Source of the DNA: Prevotella sp.
GTDB taxonomy: Bacteria > Bacteroidota > Bacteroidia > Bacteroidales > Bacteroidaceae
NCBI GenBank assembly: GCA_022774105.1
Contig: JALFNY010000205.1
Coordinates: 1-45,543, forward strand
DNA: 45,543 nt
Direction of reading: 5' to 3'
Both the position numbers and the translations under genes were made by a program. The notes under the pieces are model-generated. The model saw only the letters and a program-made list of their open reading frames with translations. It did no database searches and was not told the DNA's origin. Positions 24,504-34,009 of the stretch are shown here, piece by piece (the stretch's first letter is position 1; the number at the start of each line of letters is the position of its first letter).

Positions 24504-27500
24504 TCAGGTCTTGACCAATAAGCGGCTGAACAACTGCACAGCGTCCCTTACACTGGCGACGTTCTTTATGACAAGGCGGTTGTGTCCGCCTACTATCTTG
24601 AAGTCACAAAGGCGTGGATGCGCTGCAACATAGTTGAGAATGTCTCCGAAACGTTTGCTTTGGTAGAACATACTACTTTGGTTTGCCACGAATTGCATTT
24701 GCATTTGGTGTTGCTTCAGTATCAGTTTCTCGCAGCCGAGTTGCCTGCCCAGCCTGCGTAACAATACTACCTGCATCAGTTCTTCACCCTCTTTCGGCAC
24801 TGGTCCGAAGCGGTCTTCCATGCGTTTGCGGTATGCTTGCAGGTCGGTATCGGTCTGTATGTTGTCCAATTCACGGTAGAGGCTCATTCGTTCACTGCTT
24901 CCCGGCACGTAATAGTCGGGGAAATACATTTGTAAATCGCTCTCAACGTTGCAGTCATCAACGAAGTCTTCTCCTGTCAGTTCTTCCCCTTCCGCCAGTT
25001 GTTCGGCATAAAGGTCCTGGAATTCATCATTCTTTAATTCGTTTACCGCCTGTGAAAGAATCTTCTGGTAGGTCTCATATCCGAGGTCTTCCATGAATCC
25101 TGACTGTTCTGCTCCAAGCAGATTACCTGCTCCGCGTATGTCAAGGTCCTGCATTGCGAGGCTGAATCCTGAGCCAAGGTCAGCGAAAGTCTCCAGTGCT
25201 TCCAGCCTTCTTCTGCTGTCGGCAGGCAGACTTGTCAGCGGTGGTGCGAGCAGATAACAGAACGCTTTGCGGTTACTTCTTCCTACCCTACCCCTCATTT
25301 GGTGCAGGTCTGACAGTCCGAAGTGGTTTGCGTCATTAATGATTATGGTGTTAGCATTTGGTATGTCTATGCCGTTTTCTACTATTGTTGTTGAGAGTAG
25401 CAGGTCATAGTCGTGGTTTATGAAGCCCATTACTACGCGTTCAAGTTCTTCTGGCTTCATTTTTCCATGTCCTATGGCTATGCGGCAGTCTGGAATGTGA
25501 CGTTCTATGATGCGCTTTATGTTGTCAAGTGTTGCTATTCGGTTGCAGACGAAGTATATCTGTCCGTCCCTACTCATCTCGAAGTTTATGGCATCTGTTA
25601 TCAGTTCTGCTGAGAATGTTGCCACTTGTGTGTCTATTGGCTGGCGGTTGGGTGGCGGAGTGCGCATTATACTCATGTCTCTTGCGCCCATCAGTGAGAA
25701 CTGTAAGGTCCTCGGTATTGGTGTGGCAGACATTGTCAGCGTATCGACATTGGTCTTCATCTGCCGCAATCGTTCCTTTGTTGTTACGCCAAACTTTTGT
25801 TCTTCGTCTATTATCAGCAGTCCGAGGTCATGCCATTTCACTGCTTTTGTGAGCATACGGTGCGTTCCTACGAGTATGTCTATCTTTCCTTCTTCCAGTC
25901 GTTGCAACACATCTTTTGCCTGTTTGGTTGTTCTTGCCCTTGAAAGGTAATCTACTGTCACGGGCAGTCCTGCGAGTCGTTTGGTGAATGTCTTGTAATG
26001 CTGGAAGGCGAGCACTGTTGTCGGCACGAGTACTGCTACTTGTTTTGAGTCACAGGCGGCCTTGAAGGCTGCTCGTATGGCTACTTCTGTCTTGCCAAAT
26101 CCTACGTCTCCGCATACTAACCGGTCCATCGGGCGTGCTGCTTCCATGTCATGCTTCACTTCCTGCGTGGCTTTCATCTGGTCGGGTGTGTCTTCGTATA
26201 GGAACGAGGCTTCCAGTTCGTGTTGCAGATAGGTGTCTTTTGTAAAGGGAAAGCCTTTCTCGTGACGGCGTTGGGCATAGAGTTTTATCAGGTCTCGGGC
26301 TATGTCCTTTATGCGTTTCTTGGCTTTTTCCTTCATGCGTTCCCACGCTCCGGTGCCGAGTGTGGATAGTCTTGGCGGCTCACCGCTATCGGCACGGCGG
26401 TATTTGCTTATTTTATAGAGCGCATGGATGCTTACATCTACCTTGTCATTTTTTTGATATACTATGCGTATCACTTCTTGATAGCCGCTGGTTGTGGTGC
26501 CGTCGGCGTTGCGTGTCATTGTGGGCACGCGCACAAGTCCGGCAAATTTGCCTATTCCGAAGTCCACATGGACTATGTAGTCGCCTGGTTCCATCTCCTG
26601 CAACTCCTTCATTGTCAGGGCCATCTTGCCTCGTTTCGCTGTTTGTGCCCGCAGTTGGTACTTGTGGAAACGCTCGAATATCTGGTGATCGGTAAAGGCT
26701 ACGGCTTTCATCTCGTTGTCTGCATATCCTTCGTGCAGTGCTCCTTTTACGGGTGTCCATACGAGTTCCTCGCCGACGGGGTGTTTTCCTGCCACGTTTT
26801 GCATTATTTCTCTCAGTCTTTCGTGTTGTTTTTCGCTGTCTGAGAGTATGTATATATGGTATCCTTTGAGGCTATAGTCCTCGAGTGTTTGTACGAGCAG
26901 GTCAAAGTTTTTGTGGAAAAGGGGTTGTGGTGTGCATGAGAATGTCACGTCACCTTCTGCTTGTTCTTTTATCTCTACTTGTTTGTAGGCTTGCAGGCTT
27001 TTCTCTATTCTTGTGGCGGTGCATAGGTTCAGGCTTGCCGTCAGTTCTTTTATTATTTCTGCTTTCTCTACTTCTGTGGCGTATGCTGTGCGGTCTGAGA
27101 GTGCTTGTTGTGAGAATCCCTCCTTATATATATAGTCCACGGCGTCAGTGACATAGTGTATATCGCGCGTGATTATTATGCTGTCATCGGGCAGGAAGTC
27201 CGTGAATGGTATTTTCTCTGCCGTCATGCGTGCTATTTCTGGTACTATGGTGAGTGTGTCGTGCATGGTTATAGACAACTGGTCCTCTACGTTGAAGGTG
27301 CGCATGGTGTCTATTTCGTCGCCGAAGAAGTCCAGTCTGTATGGTTGTTCTGAACTGTATGAATAGACATCGAGTATGCTTCCTCGTATGGCATACTGTC
27401 CCGGCTCATATACGTAATCCACTTCCTTGAAGTTGAGTTCTCGCAGTTGTCTTGCGAGTTGTGTCATGTCCGTCTGCTGTCCTTTTGTCAGCGTGATGCG

Positions 27501-27929
27501 GTTGGTGTCCAGTTGCTGGCGTGATACTACGAGTTCTGCCAGTGCGGCGGGGTAAGTTACTATGAGGGGTGCTGCTCCCTGCTGTCCGGCCAGTGCTGTC
27601 AGCGTCTCGGTGCGCATTATCTCGCTCGCGGCATCGCGCTGCCCGAACTTCACCGCTCGTTTGTATGACGAGGGGAACAGCAGCACTTCCTTGTCGCCCA
27701 GAATGTTACTGAGATCCTGAAAGAGATAGCCTGCCTCGTCTGCGTCACGCATTATGAAAAGCATACAGCGATGCACTGTGCCGTGGACAGCGGCGAAATA
27801 CATGGACACGGCTGACTGCGCAAGACCGCCTATCACCGTCTTGTGTAACGTTTTTCTTCTCAACAACTGCGCCAATGCCTTGGTTTGTGGCTGACGGGCG
27901 TAATGCGTTAAAAGTTCGTTCAGTAACAT
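24504..27929 (-). CDS. mfd: Transcription-repair coupling factor
   Basis: 1141 aa; PGDYIVHVDFGIGKFAGL, RLVCGDVGFGKTEVAIRAAFKA, DEEQKFGV, SATPIPRTL, QMRGRVGRSNRKAFCYLL, DLDIRGAGNLLGAEQSG. Confidence 0.97.
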   Translation of the reverse strand: MLLNELLTHYARQPQTKALAQLLRRKTLHKTVIGGLAQSAVSMYFAAVHGTVHRCMLFIMRDADEAGYLFQDLSNILGDKEVLLFPSSYKRAVKFGQRDAASEIMRTETLTALAGQQGAAPLIVTYPAALAELVVSRQQLDTNRITLTKGQQTDMTQLARQLRELNFKEVDYVYEPGQYAIRGSILDVYSYSSEQPYRLDFFGDEIDTMRTFNVEDQLSITMHDTLTIVPEIARMTAEKIPFTDFLPDDSIIITRDIHYVTDAVDYIYKEGFSQQALSDRTAYATEVEKAEIIKELTASLNLCTATRIEKSLQAYKQVEIKEQAEGDVTFSCTPQPLFHKNFDLLVQTLEDYSLKGYHIYILSDSEKQHERLREIMQNVAGKHPVGEELVWTPVKGALHEGYADNEMKAVAFTDHQIFERFHKYQLRAQTAKRGKMALTMKELQEMEPGDYIVHVDFGIGKFAGLVRVPTMTRNADGTTTSGYQEVIRIVYQKNDKVDVSIHALYKISKYRRADSGEPPRLSTLGTGAWERMKEKAKKRIKDIARDLIKLYAQRRHEKGFPFTKDTYLQHELEASFLYEDTPDQMKATQEVKHDMEAARPMDRLVCGDVGFGKTEVAIRAAFKAACDSKQVAVLVPTTVLAFQHYKTFTKRLAGLPVTVDYLSRARTTKQAKDVLQRLEEGKIDILVGTHRMLTKAVKWHDLGLLIIDEEQKFGVTTKERLRQMKTNVDTLTMSATPIPRTLQFSLMGARDMSIMRTPPPNRQPIDTQVATFSAELITDAINFEMSRDGQIYFVCNRIATLDNIKRIIERHIPDCRIAIGHGKMKPEELERVVMGFINHDYDLLLSTTIVENGIDIPNANTIIINDANHFGLSDLHQMRGRVGRSNRKAFCYLLAPPLTSLPADSRRRLEALETFADLGSGFSLAMQDLDIRGAGNLLGAEQSGFMEDLGYETYQKILSQAVNELKNDEFQDLYAEQLAEGEELTGEDFVDDCNVESDLQMYFPDYYVPGSSERMSLYRELDNIQTDTDLQAYRKRMEDRFGPVPKEGEELMQVVLLRRLGRQLGCEKLILKQHQMQMQFVANQSSMFYQSKRFGDILNYVAAHPRLCDFKIVGGHNRLVIKNVASVRDAVQLFSRLLVKT

Positions 27930-27933
27930 AAAT

Positions 27934-28001
27934 CAGTGCAAAAGTACAAAAAAAATCTATAATATCTTTGCTGTCTTAGGATTATTTCGTACTTTTGCAA
28001 T
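27934..28001. promoter_or_regulatory. Divergent promoter pair for mfd and the GT2 gene
   Basis: TGCAAAAGTAC (minus -7 GTACTTTTGCA) and GTACTTTTGCA (plus -7) form mirror-image boxes about 55 bp apart. Confidence 0.6.
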
Positions 28002-28025
28002 ACTAAAAAAAACTAAAACACGGTC

Positions 28026-28775
28026 ATGCACACAAGCGATAGCATCATTATCATTCCTACATACAACGAGAAAGAGAATATCGAGAAGATTATCCGTGCC
28101 ATTTTCTCGTTGGAAAAGCGTTTTCACATTCTTGTTATTGACGACGGTTCGCCTGACCACACGGCAGACATTGTGAAGCGTCTGATAGCCAGTGAGTTTG
28201 GCGGACAACTCTTTATCGAGGAGCGTCAGGGCAAACTGGGTCTCGGAACGGCATACATAAAGGGTTTCAAATGGGCGTTGGAACGTGACTATGAGTACAT
28301 CTTTGAGATGGACGCAGACTTCAGTCACGACCCGAAGGACCTGCCCCGCCTCTACGCTGCGTGTGCAGAAGAGGGTTATGACCTTGCTATCGGCTCACGA
28401 TACGTCAGCGGTGTAAACGTGGTGAACTGGCCCATAGGAAGGGTGCTGATGTCATATTTCGCCTCTAAGTACGTGCGATTAGTGACTGGTTTCAAGGTTC
28501 ACGACACCACGGCGGGCTTCAAATGCTACAAGCGCAGGGTGCTCTCCACCATTGAACTGGACAAGATACGCTTCAAGGGCTACGCCTTTCAGATAGAGAT
28601 GAAGTTCACCGCCTACAAGATAGGCTTCAGTATAAAGGAGGTTCCGGTGATATTTGTCAACCGCCGTGAGGGTGTCAGCAAGATGAACGGCGGCATCTTT
28701 GGCGAGGCGTTCTTCGGAGTGATGCGCCTGCGGCTGGACGGCTGGACAAGGAAATACCCCAAGATAGAGCGTTGA
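28026..28775 (+). CDS. Polyprenol monophosphomannose synthase-like GT2
   Basis: IIIIPTYNEKENIEKIIRAIF, DDGSPDHTADIV, LGLGTAYIKGFKWAL, FEMDADFSHDPKDLP, GSRYVSG. Confidence 0.9.
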   Translation: MHTSDSIIIIPTYNEKENIEKIIRAIFSLEKRFHILVIDDGSPDHTADIVKRLIASEFGGQLFIEERQGKLGLGTAYIKGFKWALERDYEYIFEMDADFSHDPKDLPRLYAACAEEGYDLAIGSRYVSGVNVVNWPIGRVLMSYFASKYVRLVTGFKVHDTTAGFKCYKRRVLSTIELDKIRFKGYAFQIEMKFTAYKIGFSIKEVPVIFVNRREGVSKMNGGIFGEAFFGVMRLRLDGWTRKYPKIER

Positions 28776-28836
28776 CAGATGCGCTGTAAGGGGGCAACGG
28801 CAGCGTGTTACAAGGCAAGGGCTGACGGAGAGAAAA

Positions 28837-28924
28837 GTAATCGGGTGCTGATTGTGTTGCAATCAGCACCCGATTAGCGTATTATCAGCACCTCTTTACC
28901 GTGTTATCAGCACCTCTTTACCGC
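28837..28924. repeat. 22-bp palindromic-unit array, locus E (4 units, starts 28837/28859/28881/28903)
   Basis: GTAATCGGGTGCTGATTGTGTT / GCAATCAGCACCCGATTAGCGT / ATTATCAGCACCTCTTTACCGT / GTTATCAGCACCTCTTTACCGC; first two form a perfect 17-bp stem with TGTTG loop. Confidence 0.92.
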
Positions 28925-28944
28925 CCTTGTATGCACTGATGCCA

Positions 28945-29241
28945 TTACAGCATCCAGCGGTCATCCTCGGCAACGGTAAAATCTAACAGCAGTTGTTCTA
29001 CCTGAGGGGAGGATTCGTTGAGTTTGTACCAGCCACGAAGGTCCATCTTACACACCGCTCCACCGCTCTTACGGCTCTCCGCACGCAGCCATTCCGCTAC
29101 AAGGCGGTGAACTCTTGAGAGGCTCTGACGCTCGAAAAGGGTATTGGTAATGTTATACACATTAAGGACAATCTTCCTTAAAGGCATACCGTCAGGATAC
29201 GCCTCCCTCATTATCTGCAGTATGTAACGCTCGTATTCCAT
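28945..29241 (-). CDS. Conserved hypothetical small protein
   Basis: MEYERYILQIMREAYPDGMPLRKIVLNVYNITNTLFERQSLSRVHRLVAEWLRAESRKSGGAVCKMDLRGWYKL; the upstream 10 aa of the listed ORF overlap a terminator. Confidence 0.65.
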   Translation of the reverse strand: MEYERYILQIMREAYPDGMPLRKIVLNVYNITNTLFERQSLSRVHRLVAEWLRAESRKSGGAVCKMDLRGWYKLNESSPQVEQLLLDFTVAEDDRWML

Positions 29242-29253
29242 GTATGACCAAAA

Positions 29254-29293
29254 AAAATGAAGGGTGAACAAATCATGGAATGTTCACTCTTCA
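29254..29293 (-). terminator. Terminator of the wHTH gene
   Basis: AAGAGTGAACA...TGTTCACCCTT followed by CATTTTTTTT on the minus strand. Confidence 0.7.
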
Positions 29294-29354
29294 TCTTATC
29301 CCTTACGGGATATTAGTGTCTGTTCTACTGTTTGTTCTTAAAAGGTCAGTCCTA

Positions 29355-29675
29355 TTATGCAAGTGCAACCTTATTGTCTTCTGTTGACACAATCTTGCCT
29401 TCCTTGAGCAGCCAGCCAAGTCCAAGATATACATCCTCTGCTGATACCTTAGCGGCCTTTGCTATCTCAGCCACTGTGAGGGGCTTCTCTGATGCGGCAA
29501 GTATCTGGTAAACGTCACCAGCACGGAATCCTGCGTTCTCTGCATTTACATAAATTACAGCAGCCTTCTTAGCGGTTGTCTTTGTACCGCAAGTCTTGGT
29601 TGCGCACGCCTTGGTTGCCTTCTTCTCAGCAGTAGCCTTGGTTGCTGCTGTCTTCTTTGTTGTTGTTTCTGCCAT
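29355..29675 (-). CDS. Winged-helix (DUF2582-like) protein with K/A/T-rich histone-H1-like N-terminal tail
   Basis: MAETTTKKTAATKATAEKKATKACATKTCGTKTTAKKA then AGFRAGDVYQILAASEKPLTVAEIAKAAKVSAEDVYLGLGWLLKEGKI. Confidence 0.82.
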   Translation of the reverse strand: MAETTTKKTAATKATAEKKATKACATKTCGTKTTAKKAAVIYVNAENAGFRAGDVYQILAASEKPLTVAEIAKAAKVSAEDVYLGLGWLLKEGKIVSTEDNKVALA

Positions 29676-29783
29676 TGTTAGTTTTGTGATTTTGTTACCC
29701 GTTTCCTTTGGTTAAAGGAACAGAATACGGTCTTTGGATTGTTTATAAGAATTATTACGCTACAAAGTTAGTGATTTCCAGCG

Positions 29784-29825
29784 GAAAAGAGCACCTCTTC
29801 ACAGTGAAAAGGTGCTCTTTCTTTA
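29784..29825. repeat. Degenerate 22-bp-unit locus F (2 units) forming a hairpin
   Basis: GAAAAGAGCACCTCTTCACAGT / GAAAAGGTGCTCTTTCTTTACT; stem AAAGAGCACCT...AGGTGCTCTTT. Confidence 0.55.
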
Positions 29826-29934
29826 CTTTTTTTTGACTAATATCAACAGAAAAAGCGTTTTGTTATACGGAAATATTTATTTTCGCAAAAAACACACTGT
29901 GTGCGTTTACAATAACATACAGCACGGCTCAGCG

Positions 29935-31692
29935 TCACTTTTCTGCTTTTACCTCAAGCCGGAGTTCCTCCAACTGTTTCTGGTCAATGGCTGACGGTGC
30001 ATCGAGCATCACGTCACGACCGCTGTTATTCTTTGGGAACGCTATGCAGTCACGTATGCTGTCAAGGCCCGCCATAAGGCTTACAAAGCGGTCAAGGCCG
30101 AAGGCAAGACCGGCATGAGGGGGTGCGCCATATTTGAAGGCGTTGATGAGGAAACCGAACTGTGCCATGGCACGCTCCTCTGTAAAGCCGAGTACCTCAA
30201 ACATCTTGGCCTGCAAGGCTCCGTCGTGGATACGTAATGAGCCGCCGCCAACCTCTACACCGTTGCAGACAAAGTCATAAGCCTTGGCTCGTACCTTAGC
30301 GGGGTCGCTGTCAAGAAGCGGTATGTCGTCAGGGTTTGGCATGGTGAAGGGGTGGTGTGTGGACATTAGTCGCTGCTCCTCGTCACTCCATTCAAAGAGC
30401 GGGAAGTCAACAATCCACAGGCACTCAAAGCGGTTCTTGTCCATAAGGCCAAGCCTCTTGCCCATCTCAAGGCGCAGGGCACAGAGTTGTACACGCGTCT
30501 TGTTGGTATTGTCACCTGATAGTATGAGTATAAGGTCGCCCTTCTTGGCACCGGCCTTGTCTGCTACCGCCTGCAATTGCTCAGAAGAATAGAACTTGTC
30601 TATGCTTGACTTGATGCTTCCGTCATCGTTAATCTTGATATACACAAGGCCCTTTGCCCCTACTTGTTGTGACTTGACAAAGTCTGTCAACTGGTCAATC
30701 TGCTTGCGAGTGTAACCTGCACAGCCCTCTGCCACTATGCCGCCAATGTACTCCGCACTGTCAAAGACCTGGAAAGTGCCAAGGCGCAACACGTCCATAA
30801 GTTCCACGAACTCCATGCCGAAGCGCAAATCAGGCTTGTCTGAGCCGTATTTTGCCATTGCCTCATGCCATGTCATCTGACGAAGGCGGGCTGGCAACTC
30901 TACGCCGCGTACCTCCTTGAACAGGTGACGGGCCATCTCCTCAAAGATTTCTATAACGTCCTCCTGGTCAACGAAAGACATCTCACAGTCTATCTGCGTG
31001 AACTCTGGCTGACGGTCAGCACGCAGGTCCTCATCGCGGAAGCACTTGGCAATCTGGAAATAGCGGTCGAAACCAGAGACCATAAGTAACTGCTTCAGCG
31101 TCTGCGGGCTCTGTGGCAGTGCATAGAACTGCCCGGGGTTCATGCGTGAGGGCACAACGAAGTCACGAGCACCCTCTGGTGTGGAGCCAATGAGTATTGG
31201 TGTCTCTACCTCTATGAAGTTACGTGAATCGAGGAAGTTGCGTATGAGTATCGTCATACGGTGACGAAGTTCAAGGTTTTGCCTTACACATGAGCGACGA
31301 AGATCAAGGTAACGGTACTTCATTCGCAGTTCATCACCACCGTCAGTGTTATCCTCTATGGTGAACGGCGGTGTCTGGCTCTCGCTGATTATCTTCAAAT
31401 CAGTCACGAATATCTCTATGTCTCCCGTGGCAAGACGCTTGTTCTTTGAGTAACGCTCTGCCACTTTACCTGTTGCTTGAATAACATACTCACGGCCAAG
31501 ACGCCCTGCCATAGCCTTCAACTCCTCGGGTGCGTCCTCATTAAAGGCCAACTGAGTGATGCCATAACGGTCTCTTAGGTCAACAAACGTGAGCGCACCA
31601 AGGTTGTGCACGCCCTGTACCCAGCCAGCAAGGGTGACCTCCTGGCCGACATTCTCTATGCGGAGTTCTCCGCAGGTGTTCGTTCTATACAT
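29935..31692 (-). CDS. aspS: Aspartyl-tRNA synthetase
   Basis: [47 protein letters not shown]...[23 protein letters not shown]...[27 protein letters not shown]. Confidence 0.97.
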   Translation of the reverse strand: MYRTNTCGELRIENVGQEVTLAGWVQGVHNLGALTFVDLRDRYGITQLAFNEDAPEELKAMAGRLGREYVIQATGKVAERYSKNKRLATGDIEIFVTDLKIISESQTPPFTIEDNTDGGDELRMKYRYLDLRRSCVRQNLELRHRMTILIRNFLDSRNFIEVETPILIGSTPEGARDFVVPSRMNPGQFYALPQSPQTLKQLLMVSGFDRYFQIAKCFRDEDLRADRQPEFTQIDCEMSFVDQEDVIEIFEEMARHLFKEVRGVELPARLRQMTWHEAMAKYGSDKPDLRFGMEFVELMDVLRLGTFQVFDSAEYIGGIVAEGCAGYTRKQIDQLTDFVKSQQVGAKGLVYIKINDDGSIKSSIDKFYSSEQLQAVADKAGAKKGDLILILSGDNTNKTRVQLCALRLEMGKRLGLMDKNRFECLWIVDFPLFEWSDEEQRLMSTHHPFTMPNPDDIPLLDSDPAKVRAKAYDFVCNGVEVGGGSLRIHDGALQAKMFEVLGFTEERAMAQFGFLINAFKYGAPPHAGLAFGLDRFVSLMAGLDSIRDCIAFPKNNSGRDVMLDAPSAIDQKQLEELRLEVKAEK

Positions 31693-31751
31693 TTATATAC
31701 TATGTGTTTATTTGTATTTTCTTGCGTCTGTTTACATTGCAGAGTATGGGG

Positions 31752-32021
31752 TCAGTCTGCCATCATCCCCTCCTTGCGCAACTTACTGATGAAAGTCTCC
31801 ACGTCAGCACGTGCTGTGGTGACGTCAACATCATACTCCTCCGTGAGCGAACTCACAAGACTCTCTGCTGTAAAATCACCTTTCTCCATCTCCTTCCACA
31901 GGAAAAGGGAGGTGTCATTGAGTGTTACTATCTTTGAAAAGTTAGCGGTATTCTCGCCCATTGGCACTAATACGGAAACCCCGCAGACATCTCTACGGTT
32001 CAAACCTTCTATTATTCTCAT
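31752..32021 (-). CDS. PqqD-family (RRE-like) peptide-binding protein
   Basis: NFSKIVTLNDTSLFLWKEMEKGDFTAESLVSSLTEEYDVDVTTARADVETFISKLRKEGMM. Confidence 0.82.
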   Translation of the reverse strand: MRIIEGLNRRDVCGVSVLVPMGENTANFSKIVTLNDTSLFLWKEMEKGDFTAESLVSSLTEEYDVDVTTARADVETFISKLRKEGMMAD

Positions 32022-32027
32022 CTTGTA

Positions 32028-32561
32028 TTACTTGTTTTTAGGATGTAACATTCTTCTCTTTATCACGCCAAGCGTGTCCGTTGGGTAGTGGTATAGCCGC
32101 CACACAAGCAGCAACCAGCGTCTGACAGGCTTTAAGAAAAGCCACAGTCGCCAGTAAAGACGGTACTTAACGGTGTCCACTCTGTCAAGTTTCCTGCTGC
32201 CGTTACGGTAGAATCCCACGGCTATCGCCATAACGTCACTGCGCCGTATGACCTCAGGAGTATGGTTACCGTCACCACACATCACGATGGTATCGCCCTC
32301 AATACTCGTTATTCTGTGCAGCGCAAAGTCGTCACGCCACACTAATCGCGCAAGAATCACATCACCCCTGCGCAGCGTTTCCGGCACTGCCGACAGTAGC
32401 GCAACGTCACGATTGTCCTCCAAATAAGGCCTCATACTGAAGCCCCTAAGTGGTAATGACACCATCCTGCCTGCCGAAACATAGTCTGCCACGAGTGGTA
32501 ACAGGACTGATTTTGACATCACCTCCTTTATCTTCTGCTCATTCATGCCGTATGCCTCCAT
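32028..32561 (-). CDS. S24/S26 (signal peptidase-like) protein
   Basis: GRMVSLPLRGFSMRPYLEDNRDVALL...RRGDVILARLVWRDDFALHRITSIEGDTIVMCGDGNHTPE; internal Met likely start (MNEQKIKE). Confidence 0.78.
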   Translation of the reverse strand: MEAYGMNEQKIKEVMSKSVLLPLVADYVSAGRMVSLPLRGFSMRPYLEDNRDVALLSAVPETLRRGDVILARLVWRDDFALHRITSIEGDTIVMCGDGNHTPEVIRRSDVMAIAVGFYRNGSRKLDRVDTVKYRLYWRLWLFLKPVRRWLLLVWRLYHYPTDTLGVIKRRMLHPKNK

Positions 32562-32564
32562 GCT

Positions 32565-33443
32565 TTATCCCTCAAGAAAACGTTGACATACCCTTGCGGA
32601 AGCCGCATCAGGCAGGCAGTGCAAGGTTGCCATTGTCACCTTTCCAACCAATGCTGACACCGTATCACACAGCCGATGGTATATCTCCTCGTCACTCCTT
32701 ATGGCGGAACAAGCGGTGAGTAACACGACAAACGCACTGACAGGCGACAGCGGTTCAACGTGGTTTCGGGTGTCACGCTCTATCTTTAGCACCGCACCAA
32801 GGGGCACACTGACATTGCGATAACACGCAGTCTTGCCACTCCAAGGTGATCCATAAAGCGTGGGGAAGCCGTCAACAAGGCGTATTATGGGGTTATCGTC
32901 ATTGATAAGGTCACACCCTTCGATGTTCATCAGCCAGTTAGCAACCTGCGTACTCTTGCCAGTTCCGCTCTCAGCAGTAAAAGCATACGCCTTGCCAGCG
33001 TGCCTTACGACAGATGCATGGACAAGAAGCGTCTCACGGAAGGCTGCACTGAAAGCGTAAACAAGCATCAGTACACTGTTGATTGCAAAGTGTTTGACAG
33101 CCATGTCGCCCCTTATTGCACAACGACAGTCATCAAACTGCGGTGTGGCAATGAGTAAGGCACAAGCCATTCCCTGCGTGTTGTGAATGAGAAACTGGTA
33201 TCTTCCGTCTGCCGTGCGCTCCACTCTTGTCTTTCCATTGCCGGTGTCTGCCTCGGTAATAAGGCGTAGTTCCGATGCTGGTAGTTCTCTAAGATGCTGT
33301 TCTAAGCGCAAAGTGAAAAGCATATCAGCATCCTCTGCCAATGGAATCTTGAACGGAACGAAAGACGGGAGGAGCGTGTCGAGCAGTGATTCTGCACCTT
33401 TTACCGTTACTCTTACGTTATGTCCACCTATGCAGTAGTCCAT
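32565..33443 (-). CDS. HprK/PEPCK-like serine kinase-type P-loop protein
   Basis: LLVHASVVRHAGKAYAFTAESGTGKSTQVANWL (P-loop), CDLINDDNPIIRLVDGFPTLYGSPWSGKTACYRN. Confidence 0.78.
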   Translation of the reverse strand: MDYCIGGHNVRVTVKGAESLLDTLLPSFVPFKIPLAEDADMLFTLRLEQHLRELPASELRLITEADTGNGKTRVERTADGRYQFLIHNTQGMACALLIATPQFDDCRCAIRGDMAVKHFAINSVLMLVYAFSAAFRETLLVHASVVRHAGKAYAFTAESGTGKSTQVANWLMNIEGCDLINDDNPIIRLVDGFPTLYGSPWSGKTACYRNVSVPLGAVLKIERDTRNHVEPLSPVSAFVVLLTACSAIRSDEEIYHRLCDTVSALVGKVTMATLHCLPDAASARVCQRFLEG

Positions 33444-33445
33444 GA

Positions 33446-33937
33446 TTATTCCTCACGTACGGTCTCAAAACGAAATTCTCCCTGCCCGACATTCTTGACA
33501 AGAAAGCCTTGTTTCTGCAGTTTCCGCACCTGTTTGAGGTACATTTTGTCCAGTTTCTTGATGCTTTTGGCAAATGTTACGGAGCAGATACGATCTTTTT
33601 CTCCCTTCTGTGCCATGTGTTTGGCGAGTTGTAAGGACAGTCTTTCTCTGCCAACAAGGAAATTTGTCTTCTTCAGCAACTGTGCATTGTCCAGCAACAG
33701 TTCGTCAGTCATATAGACAACTGAATCTGACGGTGACATGGCAATGCCATAGACGTACAGTCTTCTGGCCTCTATTATCTCTTGTTTAGCCTCTTTCTTC
33801 CTGTTTTTCTTCTTCTCTTTCTGCTCTTTTGTGGGCTGTCTGATGCCGTCATTGTGCCTTTTTCCTACTTTTGCTTGCTGTGCTGAGACGGTTATTGACA
33901 TCATGACAGCCATCAATATCATTATTATTTTGTTCAT
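33446..33937 (-). CDS. Small secreted Lys-rich protein of unknown function, first gene of the PqqD/S26/HprK set
   Basis: Signal peptide MNKIIMILMAVMMSITVSAQQ; stop lies 2 nt from the kinase start. Confidence 0.7.
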   Translation of the reverse strand: MNKIIMILMAVMMSITVSAQQAKVGKRHNDGIRQPTKEQKEKKKNRKKEAKQEIIEARRLYVYGIAMSPSDSVVYMTDELLLDNAQLLKKTNFLVGRERLSLQLAKHMAQKGEKDRICSVTFAKSIKKLDKMYLKQVRKLQKQGFLVKNVGQGEFRFETVREE

Positions 33938-34009
33938 TGTCAGTATTGTTTTATACCTTTATCATTGTTTGTTTCTTTCCTGTTCACGTATATATATAAA
34001 TAAGGAGTG

